A DNA stretch of 64,000 nucleotides, from assembly GCA_900660155.1 (NCBI GenBank), contig CABFPE010000005.1:1632972-1696971 (forward strand), in the 5' to 3' direction. Under the pieces are notes generated by a model. It saw only the letters and a list, made by a program, of their open reading frames with translations, had not been told where the DNA came from and made no database searches. The stretch is from Hofstenia miamia (lineage: Eukaryota > Xenacoelomorpha > Acoela > Hofsteniidae). Both the position numbers and the translations under genes were made by a program. Shown here one piece after another: positions 1-12,500 of this stretch. The stretch's first letter is position 1; every line of letters starts with the position of its first letter.

Positions 1-59
1 GAAATCCGGTCCGATTATTAGGACGCATAGCACTAATATATATATATATATATATATAC

Positions 60-925
60 ATTGAATTTGATGCAATATTAGATTAGCTCAGGAGTTAATT
101 TGAGAGAATTAAGTAATGTCACTTTCAATTTAATGAAATCAAATATAGTTTGCTTTGGAAATTTTAATCGACCTGAATTTTATCCTCTAACTATGCGAAA
201 TATTGATATACCGTGTGTAGATATAGCAAAAAATCCTGGTCTGATAATTTCGTATAATTTGAAATGGAATGCTCACTTAGAAAATGTTATGCAACAAGGA
301 TTATGCATTTTATTCTTTGTAAGAAGAAATGTACCGATCGACACTAATTTTAGTACAAAATTGGACATTTATAAAAGTTGCATACTATCTATTTTAACAT
401 ATGCTTCACAATGCTAATGGCTTTCCATAGTCAAATTTCAAGAATTGGAAATATTTCAAAGGAGATGCCTTCACTTGGTATTTAATTCTAACTACAGAAT
501 TGAATATAATAGACGTATATTTAATTTAAGAACTTTACCAATTGCTATCCAATTCCAATTATATGACCTAGTATATTTTAACAGGCTATTAAATGGATTA
601 TACAAAGTAAATCCCTATGATTATGTGTGCTTAACTGATTTAAGAGAATTAAGAAAAAGTTCAAAAAACATATTTACCATACGTAAATGTAGAATAATTA
701 GTTCACATAATAATTTGTGATCGAATAATCTGCATGGCGTTACATAATAACCAATACTTCTGTTGATATTTTTGATAAACCTTATGCGTTTGAAAACCAC
801 TGATCAGATTCATGAAATTTCATGTTAAGGAATATTTCACCACTGTTAATGTTTGTTCCTGGTTCTTATCTTGTTTCTGCAGCAGTTGCAGAACTATAAG
901 AACTTTTTATAAATAGTTTTTTTGT
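60..925 (+). mobile_element. APE-type LINE remnant, 3' end of ORF2
   Basis: Conceptual translation gives the region after the reverse transcriptase palm of a CR1/Jockey-group LINE: thumb residues ending in NIVCFGN, the LKWNAHLENV block, KLDIYKSCILSILTYAS, then EIFQRRCLHLVF. After an in-frame stop near 415 and another near 718, similarity continues (NNLHGVT) to a C-terminal cysteine cluster, CSWFLSCFCSSCR, near 855-895. The copy is 5'-truncated and decayed, with stops and frame changes. It ends shortly before a (TA)n tract. It sits in the KIF12 intron upstream of the first visible exon. The fragment at 15634-16643 on the other strand has the same architecture and a similar cysteine cluster, so both probably belong to one family. 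The clade is inferred from sequence style. Confidence 0.75.
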
Positions 926-952
926 TGTATTCGTAGGTCATTATATTAATAG

Positions 953-954
<2 letters not shown>

Positions 955-1005
<51 letters not shown>

Positions 1006-1009
1006 TATG
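955..1009. repeat. (TA)n microsatellite
   Basis: About 55 bp of nearly perfect TA. Shorter tracts of the same kind lie at 36-58, 3423-3452, 5410-5465, 21891-21918, 23675-23704, 48776-48805, 52120-52153, 54096-54133, 54477-54498, 58528-58565 and 59119-59141. Confidence 0.95.
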
Positions 1010-1446
1010 TATCAGTTTTCTACACATTAACTTTTGATGATAGTTCATTTGCCGACATTTTCAAAAAAGTTTCTCAAGATTATTAGTCCCTTAACCAAAT
1101 TTTACTTCCAACCACATATCTAAAAATCACAATTGTGATTAGATGTAGGCTAGTGAGAAATTTTCATCGCATAAAATTTAGTCTTACTTATCGATTTTCA
1201 AAAAAAAGATGTGTCCATATTTTTGCTCAAAAAATGTAAGAGATCAAGAATGATTAACAAGTTTATTTCTTCTTTGCATTACACACTGAGTTCTCTATAT
1301 AAATTTAAGAATAGACATCGTCCTAAGCGATGTATTGTGAACTCTAATTATTTCAGTCAATGCTTTCTTTATTGGTTTTGAGTAAACTATTTCTTAGTTA
1401 GGCGTAGGGCAAAAAAATATTATTTATCTTATCTCATCTGTTTTAG

Positions 1447-1582
1447 GTGAAGGATTTACTGAACCCGTCTACCCGTGACTCACTAAAAGTGAGATGGACC
1501 CGGAACAAAGGATTTCATGTAGAAAATCTCTTTACAGTTGAATGTGAAACAATAGAGGACATTCTTATTATCCTAGAAGAAG
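1447..1582 (+). CDS. KIF12: KIF12 exon: motor core, VKDLLNP segment
   Basis: Acceptor AG at 1445-1446 after a T-rich stretch, donor GT at 1583-1584. It encodes VKDLLNP through [10 protein letters not shown], the strand and helix region before switch I (human KIF12 has VRDLL and a similar VRW segment). It enters in phase 0 and leaves in phase 1. Confidence 0.85.
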
Positions 1583-3420
1583 GTTTGCCTAAATATATAG
1601 ATTGTCACCTAATTTTAGGTTTGCATTTACCGCAACCTCTAGAAGTTAAAAAAGTTATTTTTCCGCAATTGTATATATTGAAAAGTAGACATATTTAAAT
1701 TGACTCAAAATTACCCAACTAATTTTAAAATATGTAACTCGAAGACTGATACAGAGATGGAAGTGTGGCAGATTTTTGTGATCTGCCCTGCCCTATTTTC
1801 ATGTGTTGACATCTGCCCCATATTGCCCAAAATTTATGTTCTACAGCCTATATTGCCCCACTCAAAAAATTCTCGCCCCGAAAACACCTTATTGCCCCAT
1901 ATTTGTTCGATGACAATTTTCATAGCACTGGATCACACCACCACTGCCAAATATTTTGAATCCTTACTGCCTAGAAAATACAGAATGATTTTTTCAAATG
2001 TCATCTCTACTATTACTGCCAGCAGGAATTTAATAACAATTTATATTAAAACTATTATTAATAGCCAAATTTTAACTCTATAAAGCTGATATTTTATGCA
2101 ATATATTTATGCAAGGATAATTGCAAAGCCTCTTGATGACAAATCATATCTAAAGGATCTTGTTGGTATTACTGAATGAAATCCCATTTCGCTAAGAGTT
2201 GAAAGTACATGGTAATTGATTTTTCAAAATTTCTAAGTAAATCAAATTTTTATAAAGTAGGGAACTGATGTAAGAAAATTTTTTTACAATCTCTAAAATT
2301 TTGGATCAGTTTTTCTCAACTCAAAAGTGTTTTTACCCCATTTTTGCTCTATGGATGCCCACTTTAGAAAAATATTGCAGTATACCCGCCCCGACTTGCT
2401 CCGCTCCACCTTGCCCGATGGGTCGACCCGGTCCACTTCCATCTCTGCTCTGTTATACATTCATACACTTTCATTTTGGTATTTATTTTGCCTACATTCT
2501 TATATTTCAGGAGTTCGTCATCGGCAAATGGGTGTTTCAAACAGCAATGAGCATTCGAGTAGAAGTCATTGCTTACTCTTAACTGAGATTATGATAGAAA
2601 CAGTCAGTCGTGAAGATCAAACTATGTATCTGCACAAGAATGGCATGTTGACATTTGTCGACTTAGCCGGCAGTGAAAAACTACATCAGGGAAGTGAAGG
2701 AAACTTAGCAGAAACGACAAACATCAATAAGAGTCTACTTGCTTTAGGTAAACTTCAAACATATATTAGAATAGTGGAAAATTGTATCACACCTAGATTT
2801 TTCACAAGTTTTAGAAATTTTTACTTTCTATAAATTAGTTTGTACCGGTATTATTGTTAGCAGTCGAAGCAAGGAAATCCTGTTTGGATCGTTTGCCGTA
2901 AGCGGTAGCAAAGGCTCTTATAAGAAATTTTCGAGTACTTGTAATTCTCATGATGTAGTTAGGGTTAGGGTGTATATAATTTACACAGTTTCTCTTTACT
3001 GTACATGCGATTTCCATAACATACAGGGAATTACGGTCAGTGTCAAACTATATTTGTATCTTGTTTCTGAAGTAGGAGGTATCAATTAAAGAGTGACAAT
3101 ATGAGCTTAGCATGGACCCAAACCGACCTGATTAAAATTTCATTATCTGGACCCGACCCGAAAATTTACTACCCGAAACATAAATTTAATTTGCAGAACT
3201 CACGTCTTGCGTCATTTTCAAATGGAGTGGTGGATAACATCCACCCGACACGACAATTTGATACCAGAACCGAAACCCCATTAAATGACAAACCATTATT
3301 CCCACATTTCCACTAAACCAATTAAATATTTGGAATTTAAAAAAAGCATCAAAGATTTTAAGAAATTGAAGGTTACCTATGTCAAGCTTACTTTATACAA
3401 CATTCGAAGGATTTTTGAGT

Positions 3421-3457
<37 letters not shown>

Positions 3458-6400
3458 TATGTATATATTAGGTATATTAGGTATTTATATACTTCCGAAA
3501 GTTTTATCTCTGAACCTTTTTTTCACGAAAAAATAAGTAGTGTAAAATCTTGAACTATTTGAAATAGCTTCGAGGGAGCGCAAGCTCATTAAAATTTTTA
3601 TCAAGTATTTTTGAAAACGTGCATTAATTCTATTGATCTAATTTATACTTAAATATTTTTATCTAGGTTCATTTATAAGTTTGTCACATCTTTAGCTGAC
3701 CAGAATATCCGAAATGATGAATTCCCATTCAAATTATTTCCTAATTATGCCATTAGATGTATTAAAGGTGCAAGAACCTCTTCTGATATGCAAGCACTTT
3801 GTCTCTACATATAGCATCACAAGGATTTGCCAAAAAAAACTTCAAATAGCACCAATTTCTGTAATTCTGCAAATATAAATCCTTTGGTCAATTGCTGAAA
3901 TTCCGACTAACCCTAACAACCAGGATGCCATCATGAAGAATGAGAATCTATTCTTGTAATTGACTAAAAGAGCAGTAATCTAACGAAACAGTATCTTAGA
4001 AAACGATCCATTTCTCCGTGATATTTTTCATTTCAACGTGGTGAACAGCAGAACACCAGCAATACCATTATCAGAAGTTGATTTTTGAGAGTGAATCACC
4101 TCATACCAAGAAGCTTAGAACACTTGGCCCTACCCATCAAGCATGATGGATGCTGAAATCCAAATACAGCTCCTAAAGGTGGCTATTTTAATCCCACTTC
4201 AACCTTGAAATCGCGGAGGTGAACGGATTGCGAGATATCACCAATTGTTAGCAAAGGTTGACATTAAGTTTTAATTTTTGGCGCTACTTGCTCCACAGAA
4301 ATTAGACAAGAATTGAAAATACTTCAGTTACCTTATTCTTATCCTTAACGTCAAATCCACGTAGCTAGATTGTGTAAGAACTTGTGCAATTTGTTTTATC
4401 TTATAGAGGAACTGATTTTTCTGAGTTTGCTGTATTCTGACTTGGCTGCATAAATTTAACTGCCTCCAACTCTTGGATCAAAAGTTCTAATTGTAAAAAT
4501 ATCCTGCAAATTAAAATTAGATTTTTATGCAAAGCGTCTATTACTTATTTTTGCTTAAAATCTAGAAGGAATTTACAAACTTTTATGTGTAAAAATCCAT
4601 TTATACCGCTTTAAAGCCTTAAATTAGGGTAACAAATGTATTTTATACTTCGTTTTCTTAAATTTTTTTAACATTGTTAATCTTTAAAAAAAATAATACA
4701 ATAAACAAATTTTTTGCATGAAATGCAAAGTTGTAAATTCTATGCCGATGAATATTTATTTCCCACACAACATGTTGTGTTGTGCACACAACAAAACTGA
4801 AAATTCTACACAGAGCGCACAACCGCCAAGTCTGCCTGGTGTACATCAAGATGAAACACCAAATACCCGCTTAGTCGGAACTCTATAGTAGTTGCTCTGA
4901 GTCCCAACATTCTGATTGTTCATAATATCTTTGGAGTTTTCTGTAGGGTGATTTTCTCTGTAACAAGGAAAAATTGACTTCCTTTTCAATTTTCTCCCAA
5001 AACAGTTAGCATGCTTGCGATACATCTTTATTTCATAGTGGTGTTGGCTCATATTTATTGTTGTGTAGATTTAGATTGCGATTTTGTTTTGTTTTTATTG
5101 TAAGTTGTATTTCGGGTAGGCACTCATTTAAAAATTTCATAAAATTATCTACATTTCTATATTTTCAAACATAGCAAATATGTCAATGTATTTGCAATAT
5201 ACCAGTGATTGATTAATCTTTAATGTTTTAATTTCGTTTTCAATTATATCCAAGGTAAAGCTAGCCATGGAAGGACCTAATGGCATCCCATTGCCATACT
5301 GATTATTTGTTCCATTAAAAATATATTTTACATTGAGACATGCTATGCTCAACAACTTTTTTAAGGTAGTATGGGATATGGAAATTTCTAGTTCTGGTAT
5401 TAAATTCAATATATATATATATATATATAATATATATATATTATATACATATATTATATACATATATACATGTGGCATCGGTATGAAATCAGCGAGCAGT
5501 CCTAATATCCTATCTATTGAGGGTTTCGATTCGAAGCTAGAATTACCGAAGCTACAGTTTAATAATCAACTCCTCCTGCCATAGTACCCTTTCTACTTAA
5601 AATAAAAGTAAACAGGAGATAGTGATGAAGCAAAGAGACCACACTCGGCCGACCCGATACAGGTAACCTTGTGAAAGAGTCTTTTAAGACTAGAGCCCTA
5701 ATTAGATAGAAAGAATAGAGAATCCCTAACTCTTAGGTGCATTAAGTGGAACATATGTGCTAAGTTAAAATAACCTAAACTCCGTGCAATCCTTATCTCG
5801 TGCAATTTAGGTGACAGCAATAATAAACAATTGGAAATGCAGTTCTACAAAACTTCTAACCGCATACCTAGCCCTGTTAAAGGGCCGTTCTAGTCAAGCT
5901 GTACTACGTCTAGGCGCCCTTTAACTACATGTATGAATTTAGAAACACAACATTTTAAATAAAACAAAAAGTCAAAATAAAGCAGAATGAACTCACTGAA
6001 CGTAAACTGAAGCGAAAAAACAAATGAATAAATCACACCTATATATACTAACAAAAACTGGTAGCGTAAATAGAAATGCATACCGTAAAAATATGGACAA
6101 ATATTGAACTGGTACAATCTAGTCTTCTGCTATGAATTTTACTGCGTCGAATTAGCAGAAATTTAAATAACTAAAAATATAGCACCGTTTCATTTAGTCA
6201 AATAATCAATTGAATAATTTCGTAATTCTAAATTGTAAATTGAGAATTCCAAGTAAAGAGTAGAACAAAATTATAATGTCTTTATGCCACATTATTCTGA
6301 TTATACTTTTTTACAAAATTTCAAATAATAGCTATTTCTTTACTTTTACTATTATCACAATTAGAAATATTAACGAAAATATTATTCAACTGAAAGTGTC

Positions 6401-9400
6401 AAGTAGGGATTTAGTGTGTTGAAAATTGAAATTAAAATTTTGAAAGGTTTCATTCAAATATAACCTTAAATAGCCCAATGATTTTTTAAGAAATTTTGTG
6501 GTGCTAGAAAAATTTTTTAAGCGTTTATATCAAAAACTATTAAAGCTATGCTCAATCTTTTTTGATTTAAGTCCGCGCGACGACTCTGTCCCATTGAGGC
6601 GCACGGCACGACTCAAAGGGTTTCGAATATCAAGAAACAGTCAGTTACTTTCTGCTTCCATGGGCTCAAAATCTTATAAATACATGAGCATTAGGTCCAC
6701 CTTTAGTGTTTTTGTGTCAACTTAACAACTGGATATCTGAGCGAAATTCTGGATGACATATTGCATTTTATTGCAATTAATCATTTGCTAATGTGCTCAA
6801 CCATGATGATGTGGCAAAGTTTGTTCTTCGTCCTCACATTAGTTAGCTGTGGAGATTCTGACGACTGCATAAACGTTCCACTCAATAAATGGCTTTCCTT
6901 TGAAGTAAGAAAGATTGATCAATCACTGGATAATTATCCTGAAAAGATATATATCTATATTCCAGATAAACATGATGACATTTTTTAGCACAATCTACAC
7001 AACTGCAATAATACCCACAGCACTAGCATGTGGATATATTACATGTATAATAATATGACCGTGTATGATACCGCTGTACCCGACGCTTGCGAAGTATATG
7101 AAGGCGAGAAATACAAGATTTATTACGGTATTTTTTTAAAAATAAAGAAGTTGTTGGTGAGAAAACAACACACGATGGGGATAAAATATATTTGTACCAA
7201 GTCAAAATTCAAAATGGTGAATTGTAAAATAATAAAACAAATGGACTTCAACCCACTTCTGATTCTGGAGACAATTGTGAACTGGTTTATTTTAAACAGA
7301 GCAAATAGAAGCAACAGCAGTAACAAATAATTCAACTCAAAACATTTCAACTGATTTCCCTTACATTTGCATGTAACTGCGCAAATCTTAAAAAGAGTGG
7401 AGCTAAGGTTTTACTTAAATTCATTGTTAAATTCTCAAATATATCTAAGTATTCTTTATCTATTTTTGAAATTCAATAGTTTAATTTTAATTAGAATAAT
7501 AATCTTAATAGGCCTCTAAAATATTTATTAATTGAACTGCATATTTTACTATCTATATTTGTTATTATTTATCGATTTTCAATAATAATAAACAAACTTA
7601 TTTGATGCGAATACTTTGTGTAAACAAATTCACGAAAAATTTGAAACAATGAGAAGATTTTGCATTCAAAATTTTTAGTCATTTTATAGCTATTGATTTG
7701 GGTATCTTCTATAACTATTCTCTTTAAAAAATCCGATTCATGTTTCATTGTTACTTCCACATGACAGTTAATTAATCTATTTGAATTGGTTTTGTGTAGA
7801 CTTGGTAGTAATAGTAAAGCCCGCGGTAAGACGTTCCAATTTCCACTGGGATAACTCACGCTCATAGCACTTTTATTAGAGAGTAACCGGTAACGTTCGA
7901 TTCCTGATTATACCTCATCCTATTTGGGGCTCCTAGTCGGACTAGGGTATCAAATTGTCGGGTAGGATCGGATCATGTCGGGTTCGGGTGCAAAGCTCAG
8001 ATTGATTACTCAAAAAACTACTGAAGTTAATCACTGTTTGATTTAAGAAATATCCAAAACTTTGAGGGAAATCAATGAATTGCTGTTTACCCTATCAGTT
8101 AATGATTGAAATTTTTGCTCATTTGATTGAAAAAAATCAAAGTTTCGGGTGACGCTCGTGTAGTAAATTTTCTTGTCGGGTCGGGGTCAGTATTAAGTAT
8201 TTCAATCGTGTCGGGTTCAGGTCAATGCTTCTCTTATATCGTCACTCACATGAGAATATCATTGTTTATACTTGAACGACTGGGAATGATTCGTCCCTTT
8301 AGTAGGGAACCCAGGACAAAATATTTAGGGGAGAAACGACTCTTACAGTGCGAGTTTCCGGAGAAAGGTATGTGTCCAGGGGTGTACTCGAGGTGGTGCT
8401 CAGGGGGGGGGGGTTCAGCAAAAATTTGTTAAATTAGACTGTTAAATTTGTGTTAGTATTCGAGTTTTTGATTTTATTTGTTTAGAATATAAATTATGGT
8501 CAAAATGCATCATAAAAATACAAAACTCAAGATAAGAGCTCCCTTGTTAATTACTTGGGAGTACAGCCCTGTATGTGCTTCATTGTAGGCATTTGAGTGG
8601 AAGCCCGAAATAATTCTTGGCATTAACACTACTAATTGATTATTTGATTCCTTAATTTAACAAATTCCATTGAAATGTAGACGCGATATTAACACAGAAA
8701 TTATATAAATCTCACATGTACAAACACAATTACCCTAATAAAATAGAAATTTTTTTTGTTCGCGAGACAGGCTTAGGTGGGAATATTAATGCAAATAATT
8801 ATTCCGTTTCTTTCTTTTTTAGATTAGGAGTTGAATATGGGGTAGATGGGGAAGATTTTTTTAGTATATTATACATTAAGCACTCCTTTTACTTAAAAAT
8901 AATGCACAAAATATATTTTAGTTGACTATAGTTCTTTACATTGTATAATTTCATTTATCAATTAAAATATTACTATTTGATGTGATAGCAAAATTATAGA
9001 CGCTAATAATTTCCGGGGTAAAAATTTACTTTTCGGGATCGGGACCAAGAAAGAACGTTCGGAACAAGGACCGGAAGGGACAGTAACCAAATATAACTGC
9101 TCCCGCACACCTCTAGAAGTGTTACGTCCAGACCACATTTCGGTAATGCTCAATTCGCTCCGCTGCTCAAGCCCTGCCAGTCCAAGATTTTCGTAATATT
9201 ATATGCACAATTTAGTAATTCATAAATTTTTCATTTTCACATAATTCACTTCCTTTTTTATCTCTACAATACTATGCATGTGCACATATTTATATCTAAA
9301 TATGCACATTAAATAATTTATAGTAAAGACACCCAATCATTCGACATATTAATATATTATTAAGTAGGAGCCGGCAGTATGAAAGTTTTGGGCGTTGGCT

Positions 9401-9482
9401 CAGTTCAGTATCACTCAAAATACCGCGGAATCGGTTCGGTATCGGTATGAATATGCAAAAATCAATAGTATCTTTGCCATAT

Positions 9483-9547
<65 letters not shown>

Positions 9548-12500
9548 CAATGGTTAATACACACGTTTATAACTTATCTAAATGGATTGATGAAAAATTA
9601 AAGTCATTTATGCCTAAAGAATTTGTTCTTACTGATAATAATCAATATATTAATGAAATTAAAGAATGCGACATACATTCTTACATGGTTAGTTATGATG
9701 CAAAAAGTTTGTTTACATCAATTCCAGTTAAAAAAACGATTGACCATATAATATCGCTAACACCTGAATTAGCCTTTCCATTTACTAAGGAAATACGTCG
9801 AAAGCTTTTTTATTAGCTTCATCAAATATTTATTACTTTTTGTTTGAAAATGAAGTGTATAGCCAACATGATGGGATGGCGATGGGTTCTCCATTAGGTC
9901 CAACGTTTATGAATTTCGCAATGGATTTAATCGAAAAGACTTTTCTAAACTTAAGAAAACCACAAACGTTATGTTCATATTTTTTGTTTAATGGAAAACG
10001 GTGATCATGCATCAATGTTTCTTTCTTATATTAATTCAATTTGCAACATTGAAGAAAACATCAATGGATTTGAAATATCTGCTTTTAGCTATTTATTCTT
10101 AAGATATTCTACAAAATTGTCCCCATGCATTTGAAGGTCATTTTTTAATAGAAAAAATGTCACTTTAGTGACTATGAATATACCTAAAACGTCAACATTT
10201 GAAAAAATCAGATTACCTTAAATTTGCTGTATGTAATCAAAGTACAAAAGAATAAACGTGGATAAAATTGGTATTGCCTCAACGCATATATACAAATATC
10301 AGAGTTCACAGCATATTTCATATTTTCGGAATTAATATTATAATATTAACTGGAGTGGTAACGATAATATTTTAGTTGATATACGCTTGTTTGATGAGTA
10401 TCATAATGGGAAAAAACATCTTTTAGTGGTGATACTGTAGTAAACAAATCAAAATTGAATACGAGACAGTGTTATATAAAACTATATAACTAATTCCTTC
10501 TCTCTAAGTATCAATGACTAAGGCAATTTGGGGAAATATAAAATGAAAACTTAAATTAGGAAATTATTTACATAAGAGATGAAAACAAAGAAGCAACATT
10601 CTCATTATTTTATAATTAATTTCAAACTTTCTTATTGATTTGAATAATTTTCACATTCCTTCTAATGTGTTCAGCTTTTTAAAAATTTTTGTAATGTTTC
10701 AAGTATGATCGAACAAGTAATATTCTGGGCATGTGTAAGGCTGAAATTCTTATCCCAATATCCAAAACTTTTGTGGGGATCTCCACGTAATCCATACACA
10801 ATCACCATGTGGATTTCCTAAATTTTTATATAGTTTCAATTTTATTAAATTTTGACAAAGTTTCATAAATTTTCATCACTTTTCTTAAGCTTAACAAAAT
10901 TTGGAAGACTGTGTGAAGTTCCTCCATTGCTCTTGATTGCATTTAGACACTAAGTGATGCAACAAGAATGTTGTGATTCTCTATGCAGTAAGGATTCATG
11001 GGTCATTGATGACCCATTATTGTTTCCATTTACTGGCTTTTGGCCGCTGGTCCATAATTGCTCAGCCGCATATATCCAACAATGAGCCACTAATACAGTT
11101 TTTTAACAAAATTCAAATGATTTCAAAAAGTTATTATCAAATATTTTCAAATATATTTTCATTATGAACAATAAATATATATTAGTTTTTTTAATAAATT
11201 ATAGTCTGTGTAAAAAATATCTCTATAGTGATTGCAGTTGGGTTATATATGTTGAAACTAGAAGCAAAGAAGAGTAGTAGGAAGACAGCACTAGACCGTG
11301 CCACTTATTACTTTGTGACCTTGGCGGGCTTATCTGACGGGATTATAATGTACTTTGACTGCCTGGCGATGTAAAGTTGTCTATTTCTGACGTCATTGGA
11401 ATATATCCTGTTTTGTTGACAAACAAAATTAATTTGCAATGCATGTTCAAAATGTAACCAACTTTTCAATGCATATAGCAGTTAAAAGTCAAAACTCTGA
11501 AAGTTTCAAGGATATTAAAAGAGTTGGAACACTGTAATCAGCTCAATCCGATAGGACCAACAATAAGGCAAAGTGTCTGTTGTTTTCGTAACCAGAAGCA
11601 GTAGAAGGTTGTTTGGGAGCTGTGTGCTTTTGATAGCTTTCTTGAGACCTATCCAGAAGACTGGAATGAAAGTGAAACCTTCCTAACTGCTCAAACAGTT
11701 ATAGGCTTACTAGCAGCTGCTAACAAATTGTGTGTGGGTGTGTGTGATACAGCAAATGAAGAAATTGTATTGCTCAATAATGAAGAATAACCCGCAGTAT
11801 GCTTTAGGGCTTGTAGAGAAAATCCAGAAAATTAAAAAACAGCTGTTCTGATTTTGTGACTATTGTATTAATACATTATTTCCTATGTCATGTATTCAGC
11901 CTTATTAGGCCAACTTTCACAGCATTGTGCTAAAAATAAAACAGATTTTCAGAAATTTGAGTAAAAGATTGTCTAATGAAATAGAACCTTTTGAGAGGTT
12001 CTGACATACACAAATCAAAATTTTAAATTTTCACCTTATATAAGGGCCACCGTAATATATATAATCCAAATAAAATGATGTATCTTTTTGACTTGTATTG
12101 ACATTATCGAAATACATAAAATGCAAATATGTTTGCTGAAATTTTGACAAATTTACCTGAAATATTTAATCTAATAGTGCTATCTCCTTTCGTATTGCTC
12201 ATTGCCAAATTCGNGATAAGCTGCTCTTTAGGGTGGATGGAGGCTGTGAGAACTTCTAACGTAAGGACGGGTAGTTCAGTATCTGAGTCTTCTTTGGTTT
12301 CAATGTGAGTCTGAGAAGTAGTAGGCTTGTTTTAGATTTCTTCTTGTCTTTAGAACGAGTATTCTGTGACATTAAATAGCAGAATAGAGACGCACTTCAA
12401 TGTGAAAACGTGGTAAACAAAATTTAATCTCTTATTCCAGAACCAAGTTTAAAATCGATGTTCACACACTCAAATTTCTCAATTTCACAACAATTAGTCA

